Source: Moritella sp.
Lineage (GTDB): Bacteria; Pseudomonadota; Gammaproteobacteria; Enterobacterales; Moritellaceae
DNA: 64,000 nucleotides
Assembly: GCF_013215705.1 (NCBI RefSeq)
Contig: NZ_JABSQR010000012.1
Coordinates: forward strand, 62,001-126,000
Reading direction: 5' to 3'
The translations under genes were made by a program, and so were the position numbers. This document shows positions 49,471-58,075 of the stretch, one piece after another. The stretch's first letter is position 1. Every line of letters starts with the position of its first letter. The notes under the pieces were generated by a model. The model made no database searches. It saw only the letters and a list, made by a program, of their open reading frames with translations, and had not been told where the DNA came from.

Positions 49471-49742
49471 CTTGAATTCAACTTATAAAGTCCGCGCAAT
49501 ATTCGCACAAATAATAAGGTTGAGCAAGTAATGAACATACTCATTATTAGCTATATCTCACAACTATGAAATATAATAAATAAAATTAAAAATAAACATA
49601 AAACCACAGATTTAATTACACTTTAATTTGGTTTATGCGCAAAAAAACAGCTATCACTTGATATTGGCAGGTCGTCAACATTAAACATGTAAGCATTTGT
49701 AAGAAATACACATACACCCACTTCATAGTTTGCCTATCATGT

Positions 49743-50444
49743 TCATAAATCAGCCAATAATTGCCATGAGGTTTGACCACTCGCCCAATATTTACGTTCA
49801 AACGGCGTTGTTGCTTCTGCTGCCGTATAAGTCTGTAATTCACTCTTAACCTTCGCCAACGCCAACGCACGTTGAAACTCTTGCAAGTACAACGCCCAGT
49901 TACTGCGCAGCTCTAATTCACCACCCAATGCTAAGATAGACGGGAATACTGCGGCACCATGCCAGCGACGTTGTAAATGTTTGGCTTTTGGCCAAGGGTT
50001 TGGATATAAAATGTAGTGCTTGTGTAACAGCCAACCGGCATCAACCGCTAAACGCCATAGATCGTTTAAATCAACCTGGAATAAATGATAAACCTGACCA
50101 TCGACTTGGTGCGCATGACGGTGCTGGTCGTTACGATCTAACCGGTCTGCCGATTTATCCATACCAAACACTAAACAGTCAGGATGCAGCTGTGCGATCT
50201 TGGCGGTGCTTTCACCCACACCACAGCAAGAATCAAAGATGATTGGACGCGGATCGGCCGCAACAATCGCTTGCATCTGTTTAAAGGCTTCAACAGTATG
50301 CTGGCGATACGGTTTACGGAATTTGTGCTTAAGATGTTTTAATACCACTTCATCCAGATGCTCGTTCAAGCCTGTTTGGTTGGTGGTGATCTCGCGAGAG
50401 TTGCCAGCGGCTTCGTCTTGCATTGCTTGTTGTTCAGTATTCAT
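49743..50444 (-). CDS. TrmB-like tRNA (guanine-N7)-methyltransferase family protein
   Basis: A 233-residue Rossmann methyltransferase: SAM motif IFDSCCGVGESTA, GMDKSADRL, then YPNPWPKAKHLQRRW and LRSNWALYLQEF, which match the COG0220 TrmB family pattern (canonical TrmB has FPDPWPKKRHHKRR). C-terminal TTPFERKYWASGQT is also family-like. The altered catalytic block and extended N terminus suggest a paralogue rather than the housekeeping TrmB; the substrate is unknown. Confidence 0.78.
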   Translation of the reverse strand: MNTEQQAMQDEAAGNSREITTNQTGLNEHLDEVVLKHLKHKFRKPYRQHTVEAFKQMQAIVAADPRPIIFDSCCGVGESTAKIAQLHPDCLVFGMDKSADRLDRNDQHRHAHQVDGQVYHLFQVDLNDLWRLAVDAGWLLHKHYILYPNPWPKAKHLQRRWHGAAVFPSILALGGELELRSNWALYLQEFQRALALAKVKSELQTYTAAEATTPFERKYWASGQTSWQLLADL

Positions 50445-50503
50445 TTTTATTACCGATTTTAAATATTAGTGATGACCCCAGCTTCCCTTTCAAAAAAGCT
50501 AAG

Positions 50504-50570
50504 AGCCGACCCCCTACCTCCCCCTATTCTTTATTAATAAAAAGTAAGGGGTGGGCTAGGGAGGGCTTTA
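50504..50570. repeat. Dispersed palindromic repeat, family B copy 1
   Basis: A GC-rich arm CCCCTACCTCCCCCTA pairs imperfectly with AGGGGTGGGCTAGGGAGG around an AT-rich CTTTATTAATAAAAAG centre. Its reverse complement closely matches the element at 55,015-55,078. It lies between the TrmB-like gene and the yafO relic. Confidence 0.75.
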
Positions 50571-50577
50571 TATATTT

Positions 50578-50973
50578 TCAGAATTTACGTCTAAAGTTTT
50601 CCGCCATTATAGCTATTTTAAACATAACTTGGTTATTTCTAGCCTACTCATGAGCATTCGGAGATAAGATCGCGATTAATAAGTAACAATTTTCATCCAC
50701 TCCACCTTGGCAATAGACTAGATGTGTATCACTGGTTCTATAAAATTGCAGTTTATTTACCTGCCATTTCATATCCTCATCAAGTAAATGGATATGCCGT
50801 ACATCTTCATTCTTTAATGTCGGCATCGTATTGGGATGATCATAAGGAACATCACGGCCAAAGGTATCAGGTAACTGACCTGTTAATTTATAGAGCTTAA
50901 AATCACTGACAAGCGAACTAAGCTCTGATTCATTCAATTACTCAATTAAAGGTCTCGATTTAAAGATGCGAAT
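50578..50973 (-). pseudogene. yafO: Type II toxin YafO (mRNA interferase), inactivated
   Basis: Reading on from the antitoxin stop, one frame gives IRIFKSRPLIE, stop, LNESELSSLVSDF through LVYCQGGVDENCYLLIAIL, SPNAHE, stop, ARNNQVMFKIAIMAENFRRKF. This aligns along its full length with E. coli YafO (MRVFKTK..., LVYCQGAFDEQAWLLIAIL, RDNNQMHKIGKMAEAF). The expected ATG is ATT, and two in-frame stops (TAA near 50,940 and TAG near 50,645) interrupt it. The central 97-residue piece has its own ATG (50937) but lacks both conserved ends. Confidence 0.85.
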
Positions 50974-50974
50974 A

Positions 50975-51262
50975 TTATTCGATAAATTCATTTAAATCAT
51001 CATCGCTAGCTGCAAGTAAATACTCTTCGTTTAATACTGCGAGCTCTTTCAACCTATCTTTAGATAAGCGGAACTTAGCTTGAATTAATTTACTATCAAT
51101 CAGCTCCAGCATACTCTCAAACATGTCTTTACTTACCATATAACCAGCCGTTTTATTATTCGACAGTACTGCAACAGGCTCTTCTATGAAGTACTGACAC
51201 GGGTTTTTTCTAACGTCAGTGACTGATACGGTTTTTTCAGCATAAATTGTTTGGATTGTCAT
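50975..51262 (-). CDS. yafN: YafN-type antitoxin
   Basis: A 95-residue Phd/YefM-fold antitoxin: IYAEKTVSVTDVRKNPCQYF, EPVAVLSNNKTAGYMVS and the acidic tail SDDDLNEFIE match E. coli YafN closely. I use ATG 51262, with AGGGG 9 bases upstream; a frame from 51280 includes that ribosome site. The gene is intact although its partner toxin is broken. It would also repress its own promoter. Confidence 0.92.
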   Translation of the reverse strand: MTIQTIYAEKTVSVTDVRKNPCQYFIEEPVAVLSNNKTAGYMVSKDMFESMLELIDSKLIQAKFRLSKDRLKELAVLNEEYLLAASDDDLNEFIE

Positions 51263-51285
51263 AACTACACGCCCCTGCATGATGT

Positions 51286-51301
51286 GTACTTAATTATGTA
51301 C
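51286..51301. promoter_or_regulatory. Palindrome upstream of yafN, candidate operator
   Basis: A 16-bp near-perfect palindrome, GTACTTAATTATGTAC (14 of 16 positions symmetric), lies 24 bp before the yafN start. Antitoxins of this class bind palindromes at their promoter. The assignment is inference from position and symmetry. Confidence 0.45.
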
Positions 51302-51334
51302 TAAATAAAACATTTGCAAAGGTATAGATGTGTT

Positions 51335-52105
51335 TTAACTTCTTAGCCCTACCCCTTTACTGATCAAGCGGTATACCAATGCATAAAGCACAGCGATAAA
51401 ACCGATGATGACAGCAAATGAATAGAATAATGGGATGTTGTCGATACCTAAGAAACCATTACGGAATGCACTGACCATATAAATGATTGGATTCACGTGT
51501 GAAATGGTTTCCCATACTGGTGGTAACAGTGACGTTGAATAAAACACCCCGCCTAAATAGGTTAACGGCGTTAATACAAACGTGGGGATAATAGAAATAT
51601 CGTCAAAGCTTTTGGCAAAAATAGCATTTAATAAACCCGCTAATGAAAACAAGATCGACGTAAGTAATAACGTAGCCACGATCACGACTATGCTGTGTAT
51701 TTGCAAGGGTACAAAAAACAGTGATACGCAAGTCACGATAAAACCGACTAATAAGCCGCGGGTAACACCGCCACCGACATAACCGGCAATAATGATATAA
51801 GTCGGTACCGGCGATACTAATAACTCTTCAATATTGCCTTGAAACTTAGCGCTGTAAAACGACGAGGCCACATTCGAATACGAGTTGGTGATCACCGACA
51901 TCATGATCAAGCCAGGAACGATAAACGCCATGTAGCTAAAGCCTTCCATCTGCCCGACGCGAGAACCGATCAGGTTACCGAAAATGACAAAATATAACGA
52001 CATGGTGATCGCTGGCGGTACTAAGGTTTGCACCCAAATACGGGTAAAACGGGTGATCTCTTTATTCAGAATACTGTTAAACGCAATTAAATAATTTTGT
52101 TTCAT
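51335..52105 (-). CDS. yadH: ABC-2 type transporter permease
   Basis: A roughly 256-residue ABC-2 permease with six helices. RIWVQTLVPPAITMSLYFVI, FGNLIGSRVGQMEGFSYM, NIEELLVSPVP and SFDDISIIPTFVLTPLTYLG match E. coli YadH nearly residue by residue. I use ATG 52105, as in YadH, instead of the frame start at 52123. Pairs with the ATPase upstream; substrate unknown. Confidence 0.93.
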   Translation of the reverse strand: MKQNYLIAFNSILNKEITRFTRIWVQTLVPPAITMSLYFVIFGNLIGSRVGQMEGFSYMAFIVPGLIMMSVITNSYSNVASSFYSAKFQGNIEELLVSPVPTYIIIAGYVGGGVTRGLLVGFIVTCVSLFFVPLQIHSIVVIVATLLLTSILFSLAGLLNAIFAKSFDDISIIPTFVLTPLTYLGGVFYSTSLLPPVWETISHVNPIIYMVSAFRNGFLGIDNIPLFYSFAVIIGFIAVLYALVYRLISKGVGLRS

Positions 52106-52155
52106 TTTAACTAACCTACTCAAATATGGTGCAAACGGCGATACAAATTAGTGGA

Positions 52156-52249
52156 GAGTTAAATAAAGAAAGACAACTGTTGTTGGCATGGATGCCAACG
52201 CAAGCCCCCATGGATGGGTTTACGGCGAGCTCTCGTCTTTACTTAACTC
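52156..52249. repeat. Structured dispersed repeat, family A copy 1
   Basis: Outer arms GAGTTAAATAAAG and CTTTACTTAACTC enclose two hairpins: GTTGGCA-TGGA-TGCCAAC (52182-52199) and CCCA-TGGA-TGGG (52207-52218), then TTTACGGCGAGCT. It folds as a three-way junction on paper. It sits 3 bp after the yadG stop. A second copy is at 53,312-53,408. Confidence 0.88.
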
Positions 52250-52252
52250 GTG

Positions 52253-53179
52253 TTAATCTTGAGCTTGACGCCCCTGATCCACGATATCCATAAACAGCGC
52301 TTCTAAACGATTCTCTTTATTACGAATACCTTGTATCTGAATATTCATCGTCGCTAATTGCGCAAATAACGAATTCAAACCACGACTCTTCGCCACATCC
52401 ACTTCTAAGGTATGATCATCCAATAATCGACAGCTGTAACCCTCTAACTCAGGTTTAACTAATTGGCTGTTGATATCTAGCAGGTAGGTCTCACTATTTA
52501 GCTTAGATAATAGCGTTTTCATCGAGGTATTCTCAATCAACAGACCTTTATCAATAATACCGATATTACGGCACAGCATTTCTGCTTCTTCTAAATAATG
52601 GGTGGTCAGAATAATAGTAATACCCTGCTCATTCTTACGTTTCAAGAATTCCCACATGGTACGGCGTAACTCAATATCAACACCTGCAGTCGGTTCATCT
52701 AAAATAAGCAATTGTGGGTTATGTACCAACGCCCGCGCGATCATTAATCGACGCTTCATGCCACCAGATAAATTACGCGCCGTTTCATGGCGTTTATCCC
52801 ATAACTCCAGTTGTTTCAATAATGCTTCACAGCGAATTAAGGCTTCTTTACGTGGTACACCGTAATAACCCGCTTGATTGACGATAATATTCTCAACCTT
52901 TTCAAACGGATTAAAATTAAACTCTTGTGGTACTAAACCAATATGGCTCTTTGCCGCTTCAAGGTCTGTATCAATATCATACCCGAAGATCTTTACTTGC
53001 CCGGCGGTTTTATTGACCAGTGAGCTCATCACCCCGATAGTCGTCGACTTACCCGCACCGTTAGGCCCTAATAGCGCATAGAAATCGCCTTTAGCTACCG
53101 TCAGATCTATACGTTTAACGGCTTCAACACCGCCTTTATAGACTTTACGTAAACCTTTTATTTCAAGTGCTAACGTCAT
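52253..53179 (-). CDS. yadG: ABC transporter ATP-binding protein
   Basis: A 308-residue ATPase: Walker A LLGPNGAGKSTTIG (residues 35-48), Q-loop region GLVPQEFNFNPFE, signature NLSGGMKRRLMIARAL, Walker B LLILDEPTAGVD, H-loop TTHYLEEAE. It corresponds to E. coli YadG and powers YadH. Both its ends are flanked by family A repeats. Confidence 0.94.
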   Translation of the reverse strand: MTLALEIKGLRKVYKGGVEAVKRIDLTVAKGDFYALLGPNGAGKSTTIGVMSSLVNKTAGQVKIFGYDIDTDLEAAKSHIGLVPQEFNFNPFEKVENIIVNQAGYYGVPRKEALIRCEALLKQLELWDKRHETARNLSGGMKRRLMIARALVHNPQLLILDEPTAGVDIELRRTMWEFLKRKNEQGITIILTTHYLEEAEMLCRNIGIIDKGLLIENTSMKTLLSKLNSETYLLDINSQLVKPELEGYSCRLLDDHTLEVDVAKSRGLNSLFAQLATMNIQIQGIRNKENRLEALFMDIVDQGRQAQD

Positions 53180-53311
53180 GTGATGAATAGATCCAGTGAA
53201 GAATGGGAGATGAATTATACTGGAATGGTGTAGAAATGCGAGGGTGAACTCTTAACCCTCCCTGTAATCATGGCTCTAAAACTTAAAGACGAGTAAAACG
53301 ATAACTTAAGA

Positions 53312-53408
53312 GAGTCGCTTAAAGTAAGATCAGCGGTTGCTGGCAGGGATGCCAGCCCAAGCCTACACGGATGTATTTACGGCGAGCTGAACGGTCTTTA
53401 AACGACTC
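53312..53408. repeat. Structured dispersed repeat, family A copy 2
   Basis: Outer arms GAGTCGCTTAAAG and CTTTAAACGACTC enclose GCTGGCA-GGGA-TGCCAGC (53339-53356) and TACA-CGGA-TGTA (53364-53375), followed by TTTACGGCGAGCT as in copy 1. Stem bases differ from copy 1 but pairing is kept. Confidence 0.88.
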
Positions 53409-53432
53409 GACCAACAAGTACCAACGCTGGTC

Positions 53433-53462
53433 TTAGAGTTAGAGTTAGAGTTAGAGTTAGAG
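53433..53462. repeat. Hexamer tandem repeat, TTAGAG x5
   Basis: Five perfect copies directly abut the hpt stop codon (53464-53466) on its 3' side. Non-coding. Confidence 0.92.
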
Positions 53463-53463
53463 T

Positions 53464-53997
53464 TTAACCTTCTAACGGTACCACTTTACCTACGTAAGGT
53501 AAGTTACGGTATTTTTGACCGTAGTCGATACCATAACCAACCACGAATTCATCAGGGATCTCAAAACCAACCCAGTCAACCGGTACATTCACTTCACGAC
53601 GAGACGGTTTGTCTAATAGTGTGGTAATTGTGATTGATTTAGGATCGCGCAGTTCCAGCATGGTTTTAATCTTGCTTAACGTGAAACCAGTATCAATGAT
53701 GTCTTCAACGATAAGTACATCTTTACCTTTAATGTCGCTATCTAAGTCTTTTAAGATACGCACATCGCGGTTACTTTCCATTGAGTTACCGTAGCTTGAT
53801 ACTGTCATGAAATCTAATTCAACCGGTAAGTTAATGTGACGACACAGATCCGACATATAAATAACCGAACCACGTAATAAACAAACAATGATTAGCGTCT
53901 CTGTATCTTTATAATGCGTTTCAATTTGCGTTGCTAACTCTTTTACTTTTGCTTGCACGTCAGCTTCAGTGATCATCACTTCAACAGTGTGTTTCAT
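53464..53997 (-). CDS. hpt: Hypoxanthine phosphoribosyltransferase
   Basis: 177 residues from ATG 53997, matching E. coli Hpt in length; GGAG lies ahead of this ATG and a frame extending to 54033 has no support. It shows [12 protein letters not shown], the flexible loop [11 protein letters not shown], and the PRPP site [14 protein letters not shown]. Purine salvage in the cytoplasm. Its divergent neighbour is the LuxR/HapR-type regulator, the arrangement found in Vibrio. Confidence 0.95.
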   Translation of the reverse strand: MKHTVEVMITEADVQAKVKELATQIETHYKDTETLIIVCLLRGSVIYMSDLCRHINLPVELDFMTVSSYGNSMESNRDVRILKDLDSDIKGKDVLIVEDIIDTGFTLSKIKTMLELRDPKSITITTLLDKPSRREVNVPVDWVGFEIPDEFVVGYGIDYGQKYRNLPYVGKVVPLEG

Positions 53998-54368
53998 GTT
54001 AATTTCTCCAAACGATTTCAGTACCACCAGCATATTTAACCGGAAAAATACTAATATCTAAAAATGTATGCCCAAAAATAGTCAATAAAAAAGAATGTTA
54101 TCTTTAAAGTCGATATTTAAAAACTGTAATCATAGCGCTATATATTGCGCATAGTTTAACAGCCTAATAGCGATAGTCGAAATAGTTTCATTAAAATCCA
54201 TTGAATTTGTAGTGATTAGCATGCTCAACACTGCACCTTAAAAATGTGATTAGTTTCACATTACAGTTGAACTTGGTGTCAGCCTAATGATAACCTTAAC
54301 AATAAACTAACATTTAACTTTTTTATTAATCGTTTATTATTCATCATTTATTATTTTTGGATGCACAT
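53998..54368. other. Divergent intergenic region, hpt / luxR-type regulator
   Basis: A 371-bp AT-rich spacer holding the promoters of two divergent genes. I see no gene and no clear operator. The regulator's leader here would be the place to look for small-RNA (Qrr-type) pairing. Confidence 0.5.
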
Positions 54369-54998
54369 ATGGAAATGCCTGCAGTAATCAGACGGCGCAC
54401 CCGTCTCTCTCCCGAAGCACGTCGTGCACAATTAATGCAGTGTGCAATCGAAGTATTTTCTAAACGTGGCCTCGGCCGTGCTGGTCATGCTGAAATAGCA
54501 GAATTAGCGCAAGTCTCCGTCGCCACGGTATTTAACTACTTCAGCAGCAGAGAACAACTGGTTGATCATGTCTTAATACAGATTGAAGACTTCTTCAGCC
54601 ACATGGTGCGTAAGAACTTTATTGATATTACCGGACAACAAACCAACAGTGCCCATCAAGCTATTCATAATTACTTAGCCGATTTTGTTGATGCTGCGAT
54701 CAACAATCCACAATTTACCTATATCTGGCTGGAGTGGAGTTCGTCGATTCGTGAGGATACCTGGCCACGTTACCTGGCTTTACTCGATAGCAACATTGCA
54801 ATTATCAGTAACAAGATCGCACCGGCGATCGCATCTGGTGAAATAAATACGTATTTAACCACCACAGAGTTTGCCCGTAGTCTGTCAAATCAAGGTTATA
54901 TGATCTTGCAGTTGGTCAATCAACCGCAAGCGATGGACAGAGAAAGTATTATTGCGTTTTTAGAGAAGTACGTGACGTCGGCGTTGGCGAAAGGCTAG
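54369..54998 (+). CDS. LuxR/HapR/SmcR-type TetR family quorum-sensing regulator
   Basis: 209 residues from ATG 54369 (GGA 7 bases upstream; the TTG at 54357 is not needed). RTRLSPEARRAQLMQCAIEV and the helix-turn-helix block GHAEIAELAQVSVATVFNYF, then REQLVDHVL and WLEWSSSIREDTWP, match the Vibrio LuxR/HapR family closely. These are master regulators of quorum-sensing output, including capsule and biofilm genes in Vibrio. Location beside hpt matches Vibrio synteny. Confidence 0.9.
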   Translation: MEMPAVIRRRTRLSPEARRAQLMQCAIEVFSKRGLGRAGHAEIAELAQVSVATVFNYFSSREQLVDHVLIQIEDFFSHMVRKNFIDITGQQTNSAHQAIHNYLADFVDAAINNPQFTYIWLEWSSSIREDTWPRYLALLDSNIAIISNKIAPAIASGEINTYLTTTEFARSLSNQGYMILQLVNQPQAMDRESIIAFLEKYVTSALAKG

Positions 54999-55014
54999 GG
55001 ATAGAGAGGAGAAT

Positions 55015-55078
55015 ACCCCCTCCTAACCTGCCCCTCACTTTTTATTGTAGAAAGTAGGGGAGGAACTAGAGAAAGGCT
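55015..55078. repeat. Dispersed palindromic repeat, family B copy 2
   Basis: CCCCCTCCTAACCTGCCCCT pairs with AGGGGAGGAACTAGAG around CACTTTTTATT. It is collinear with the reverse complement of the element at 50,504-50,570. It lies between the convergent luxR-type and ubiX genes and may also serve as a terminator for both. Confidence 0.75.
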
Positions 55079-55084
55079 TCGTTT

Positions 55085-55717
55085 TTAACGTCCCCACCCG
55101 GCATAAATCGACTGATCTACATCTAAGTGATCTAGAATACGGGCGACCATCAAATCAATTAAATCATCCAGGGTTTTCGGCTTACGGTAGAAACCCGGTG
55201 CCGCTGGCATGATCGTTACCCCTAACCGCGATAATTTCAGCATATTTTCTAAGTGGATCGGTGACAATGGCGTTTCCCGTGGGATCAAGACTAACTGCCC
55301 ACGCTCTTTTAATACTACGTCAGCAGCGCGTTGTAATAAGTTGGTCGACATACCTTGCGCGACGGCGGCTACCGTCCCCATACTACATGGGCAGATCACC
55401 ATCTGTTTTGGCGCACCAGAACCCGAAGCCACTGGCGAGAACCAATCTTTACTGCTAGGGACAAATAACTGCCCTGCTTTCGCTTGGTATTTATCGGTTA
55501 AAAACGATTGCAGTGCTTTATTGTCTGCAGGCCACTTTTCATCGGTCTCCGTCGCCATGACTATCTTGGCGGCATCCGACATCAACAAATGTACTTGTAC
55601 ATCTGCCGCTAGTAATAACTCTAATAAACGTATCGCATATTGCGAGCCGGACGCGCCACTGATACCTAAGGTAATACGTTTACTAAATTGGTGCGCTTTA
55701 GTTTGCATGGACATCAT
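55085..55717 (-). CDS. ubiX: Flavin prenyltransferase
   Basis: A 210-residue UbiX/Pad1 flavoprotein: [16 protein letters not shown] at the N terminus, [35 protein letters not shown] and [11 protein letters not shown]. It makes prenylated FMN used by UbiD in ubiquinone synthesis. Two further in-frame ATGs (55714, 55708) are possible starts; AAGGAT precedes the first. Confidence 0.94.
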   Translation of the reverse strand: MMSMQTKAHQFSKRITLGISGASGSQYAIRLLELLLAADVQVHLLMSDAAKIVMATETDEKWPADNKALQSFLTDKYQAKAGQLFVPSSKDWFSPVASGSGAPKQMVICPCSMGTVAAVAQGMSTNLLQRAADVVLKERGQLVLIPRETPLSPIHLENMLKLSRLGVTIMPAAPGFYRKPKTLDDLIDLMVARILDHLDVDQSIYAGWGR

Positions 55718-55821
55718 GATCCTTGTTCTTATAATTCATCATTGCTAATTTTTCTATTTCTATTTAATTTATTGGATTTAACTAACATGCTATTTTGATT
55801 TAGCCCATTTGATTTAACGGA

Positions 55822-57255
55822 TCATAACTGCGCTAACAATTTATCATGAATACCAGCAAAACTACCATTACTCATAATTAATACATGGCAAGGTTCATTC
55901 CGTGCATGCGCGCGCTTGCTGATCTCGCCAATCAATGTATCAATGTGCTGATGGATAACCGCTTTATCACTGTTATCAACATCCACGCTCGCACCCTGTC
56001 TCAAACTATGCTCAGTACACAGCTCATCAGCAACAGGCTGTAGCGCCCAATCTAACCCTTCCGGTTGGTATAACAGTACATCGTCAGCCAGTGTTAACGA
56101 TTGTGCTAACGCTTGTTGATGCGTGCCCATGCGCATGGTATTCGAACGTGGCTCTAATACCGCAATAATACGTTCATGACCAACAGCAGCACGTAATCCC
56201 GCTAATGTAGTAGCGATCGCAGTGGGGTGATGAGCAAAGTCATCATAGACCCGGATACCCTGCACTTCACCTTTAACTTCCATACGTCGTTTTGGGGTTT
56301 TGAACTCCCCTAGCCCAGCAATTGCTTGGCTTAATTCAACGCCCGCATAATGCGCAGCGGCGATCGCCATCATGCCATTTTGTAAATTATGCTCGCCAAT
56401 CAAATTCCAATTAACCACGCCCGCTAATTCGCCTTTACAGTAAACTTCAAATTGACTGGCATCAGCACGTAATTTCTTCGCTTGCCAATGGCTACCATCA
56501 GACCCGGGCTTTTTATCCCCTAAAGACAAACGCTGCACCGGTGTCCAGCAACCTTGGGCTTTGACTTCATCCAATGCCGGTACATTATCAGGCATTAAGA
56601 TCAGGCCATTACTGGGTACCGTTCTGACTACGTGATGGAATTGCCGTTGGATCGCAGCTAAATCAGGGAAGATATCCGCGTGATCATATTCAAGATTATT
56701 CATGATCAGGGTATTTGGTTGATAGTGCACAAACTTAGCGCGTTTATCAAAAAAGGCGGTATCGTATTCATCAGCTTCGATAACAAAAAAGTAACCACCG
56801 CCCAAACGCGCCGATTCAGTAAAGTTCTGTGGTACCCCGCCAATTAAGAACCCCGGATCTAACCCGGCATATTCTAAGATCCATGCGACCATAGCCGCCG
56901 TTGTGGTTTTGCCATGAGTACCAGAAGCTGCGATCACATAGCGATGTTGTAATAAATGTGTCGATAACCACTGTGGTCCTGAGGTATACGCTAACTTGCG
57001 GTTTAACATGTATTCGACACAAGGATTACCGCGAGACATGGCATTACCGACAATCACCATATCTGGTGCCGGATCAAGCTGGCTGGGATCATAACCTTCA
57101 ATCAGTTCGATACCTTGCGCTTCTAACTGGGTGCTCATTGGCGGATACACATTGGCATCTGACCCCGTGACTTTGTACCCCAGCTGTTTAGCCAGTACCG
57201 CAATGCCACCCATGAAAGTGCCACAAATACCGAGAATATGTATATGTTTAGACAT
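55822..57255 (-). CDS. mpl: UDP-N-acetylmuramate:L-alanyl-gamma-D-glutamyl-meso-diaminopimelate ligase
   Basis: A 477-residue Mur-ligase family protein with HILGICGTFMGGIAVLAKQL at the N terminus, ATP P-loop SGTHGKTTT (residues 111-119), IEADEYDTAFFDKRAKF, and YDDFAHHPTAI. Mpl recycles murein tripeptide by attaching it to UDP-MurNAc. Length and motifs are canonical. Confidence 0.96.
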   Translation of the reverse strand: MSKHIHILGICGTFMGGIAVLAKQLGYKVTGSDANVYPPMSTQLEAQGIELIEGYDPSQLDPAPDMVIVGNAMSRGNPCVEYMLNRKLAYTSGPQWLSTHLLQHRYVIAASGTHGKTTTAAMVAWILEYAGLDPGFLIGGVPQNFTESARLGGGYFFVIEADEYDTAFFDKRAKFVHYQPNTLIMNNLEYDHADIFPDLAAIQRQFHHVVRTVPSNGLILMPDNVPALDEVKAQGCWTPVQRLSLGDKKPGSDGSHWQAKKLRADASQFEVYCKGELAGVVNWNLIGEHNLQNGMMAIAAAHYAGVELSQAIAGLGEFKTPKRRMEVKGEVQGIRVYDDFAHHPTAIATTLAGLRAAVGHERIIAVLEPRSNTMRMGTHQQALAQSLTLADDVLLYQPEGLDWALQPVADELCTEHSLRQGASVDVDNSDKAVIHQHIDTLIGEISKRAHARNEPCHVLIMSNGSFAGIHDKLLAQL

Positions 57256-57259
57256 CAGA

Positions 57260-57973
57260 TTACCTTTTTGAACGAAATTTATGATGCACGCGGTTGATCG
57301 TCACACCGATAATGACACCAAACAGCAAGAGCAACAGAAACAAGATTAAAATAGAAATAGTGGCATCAAACTGGAAAATAGTGAAAGTTTTAAGCATTTG
57401 TTGATAACCAAAATGCAACTGTAAAAATCCCACTGGTTTGTTGTCCGCTAATATCGGTCTTAAATAAACACGTACTCCCGTTGGCGCGACATAGTGTTTG
57501 TTCGCCATTAACGCTTCGACATAATCGTCTTGTGACGAATTTAATAATTTACCATTTTCAGAAAAAATATGCAGGCTAGTCACATATTGATTTTCGCTTA
57601 CCTCATCCACCAGCTGTTGCAGCTGTTTTTTGCTGTTAATACGGATAATACGATCAGTCGAGCTACGCGCTACAATCAGATTAGCCGCCATTTTCGTCGG
57701 ATAATCCAATAATGAATGCACCAATATATCGACTTGTTGATAACGAGACGCCGTGACATTGTTATATAACGAGATGGCAATGAAAATGAAAAATGTGCTC
57801 AGACTTAATGCGATCAGCAATGAGGTTTGCCCTTTCAGAAATTTATTCCGGCGATTAGACTTATTATCCTCAGTGCCTGGGCTGTCTTTGCTCACCTGAT
57901 GCGTAGCTAAGTGCGGTTCATGCCCAGCGATCGCTGTGTCTGCAGGCTTGTCATTATTCTTAGTTTTAACCAC
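57260..57973 (-). CDS. ytjB: YtjB/SMP family membrane protein
   Basis: About 237 residues with an N-terminal helix (TSLLIALSLSTFFIFIAISL), a periplasmic region (YNNVTASRYQQVDILVHSL), and a second helix near the C terminus (ILILFLLLLLFGVIIG). This is the E. coli YtjB/Smp (SMP_2) architecture, and its divergent position beside serB is conserved. I prefer GTG 57973, preceded by AGGA, over the frame start at 58012. Function is poorly known. Confidence 0.85.
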   Translation of the reverse strand: MVKTKNNDKPADTAIAGHEPHLATHQVSKDSPGTEDNKSNRRNKFLKGQTSLLIALSLSTFFIFIAISLYNNVTASRYQQVDILVHSLLDYPTKMAANLIVARSSTDRIIRINSKKQLQQLVDEVSENQYVTSLHIFSENGKLLNSSQDDYVEALMANKHYVAPTGVRVYLRPILADNKPVGFLQLHFGYQQMLKTFTIFQFDATISILILFLLLLLFGVIIGVTINRVHHKFRSKR

Positions 57974-58075
57974 AACGAACTCCTTTCTGAATAGCGTAAT
58001 TACGAATCGCAATTTTAAGTCGAATGCGTTATCTTTGCTAGTAGTAACCTATCGATTACAAGGATTAGTAGCAAA

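Noticed and set aside
49616-49870. An 84-codon minus-strand frame overlapping the end of the TrmB-like gene
   Set aside because: Its arginine- and glutamine-rich sequence is the TrmB-like gene read out of frame; no ribosome site.
55209-55748. A 179-codon plus-strand frame opposite ubiX
   Set aside because: It is antisense to an intact, canonical ubiX, and its cysteine-rich sequence matches nothing.
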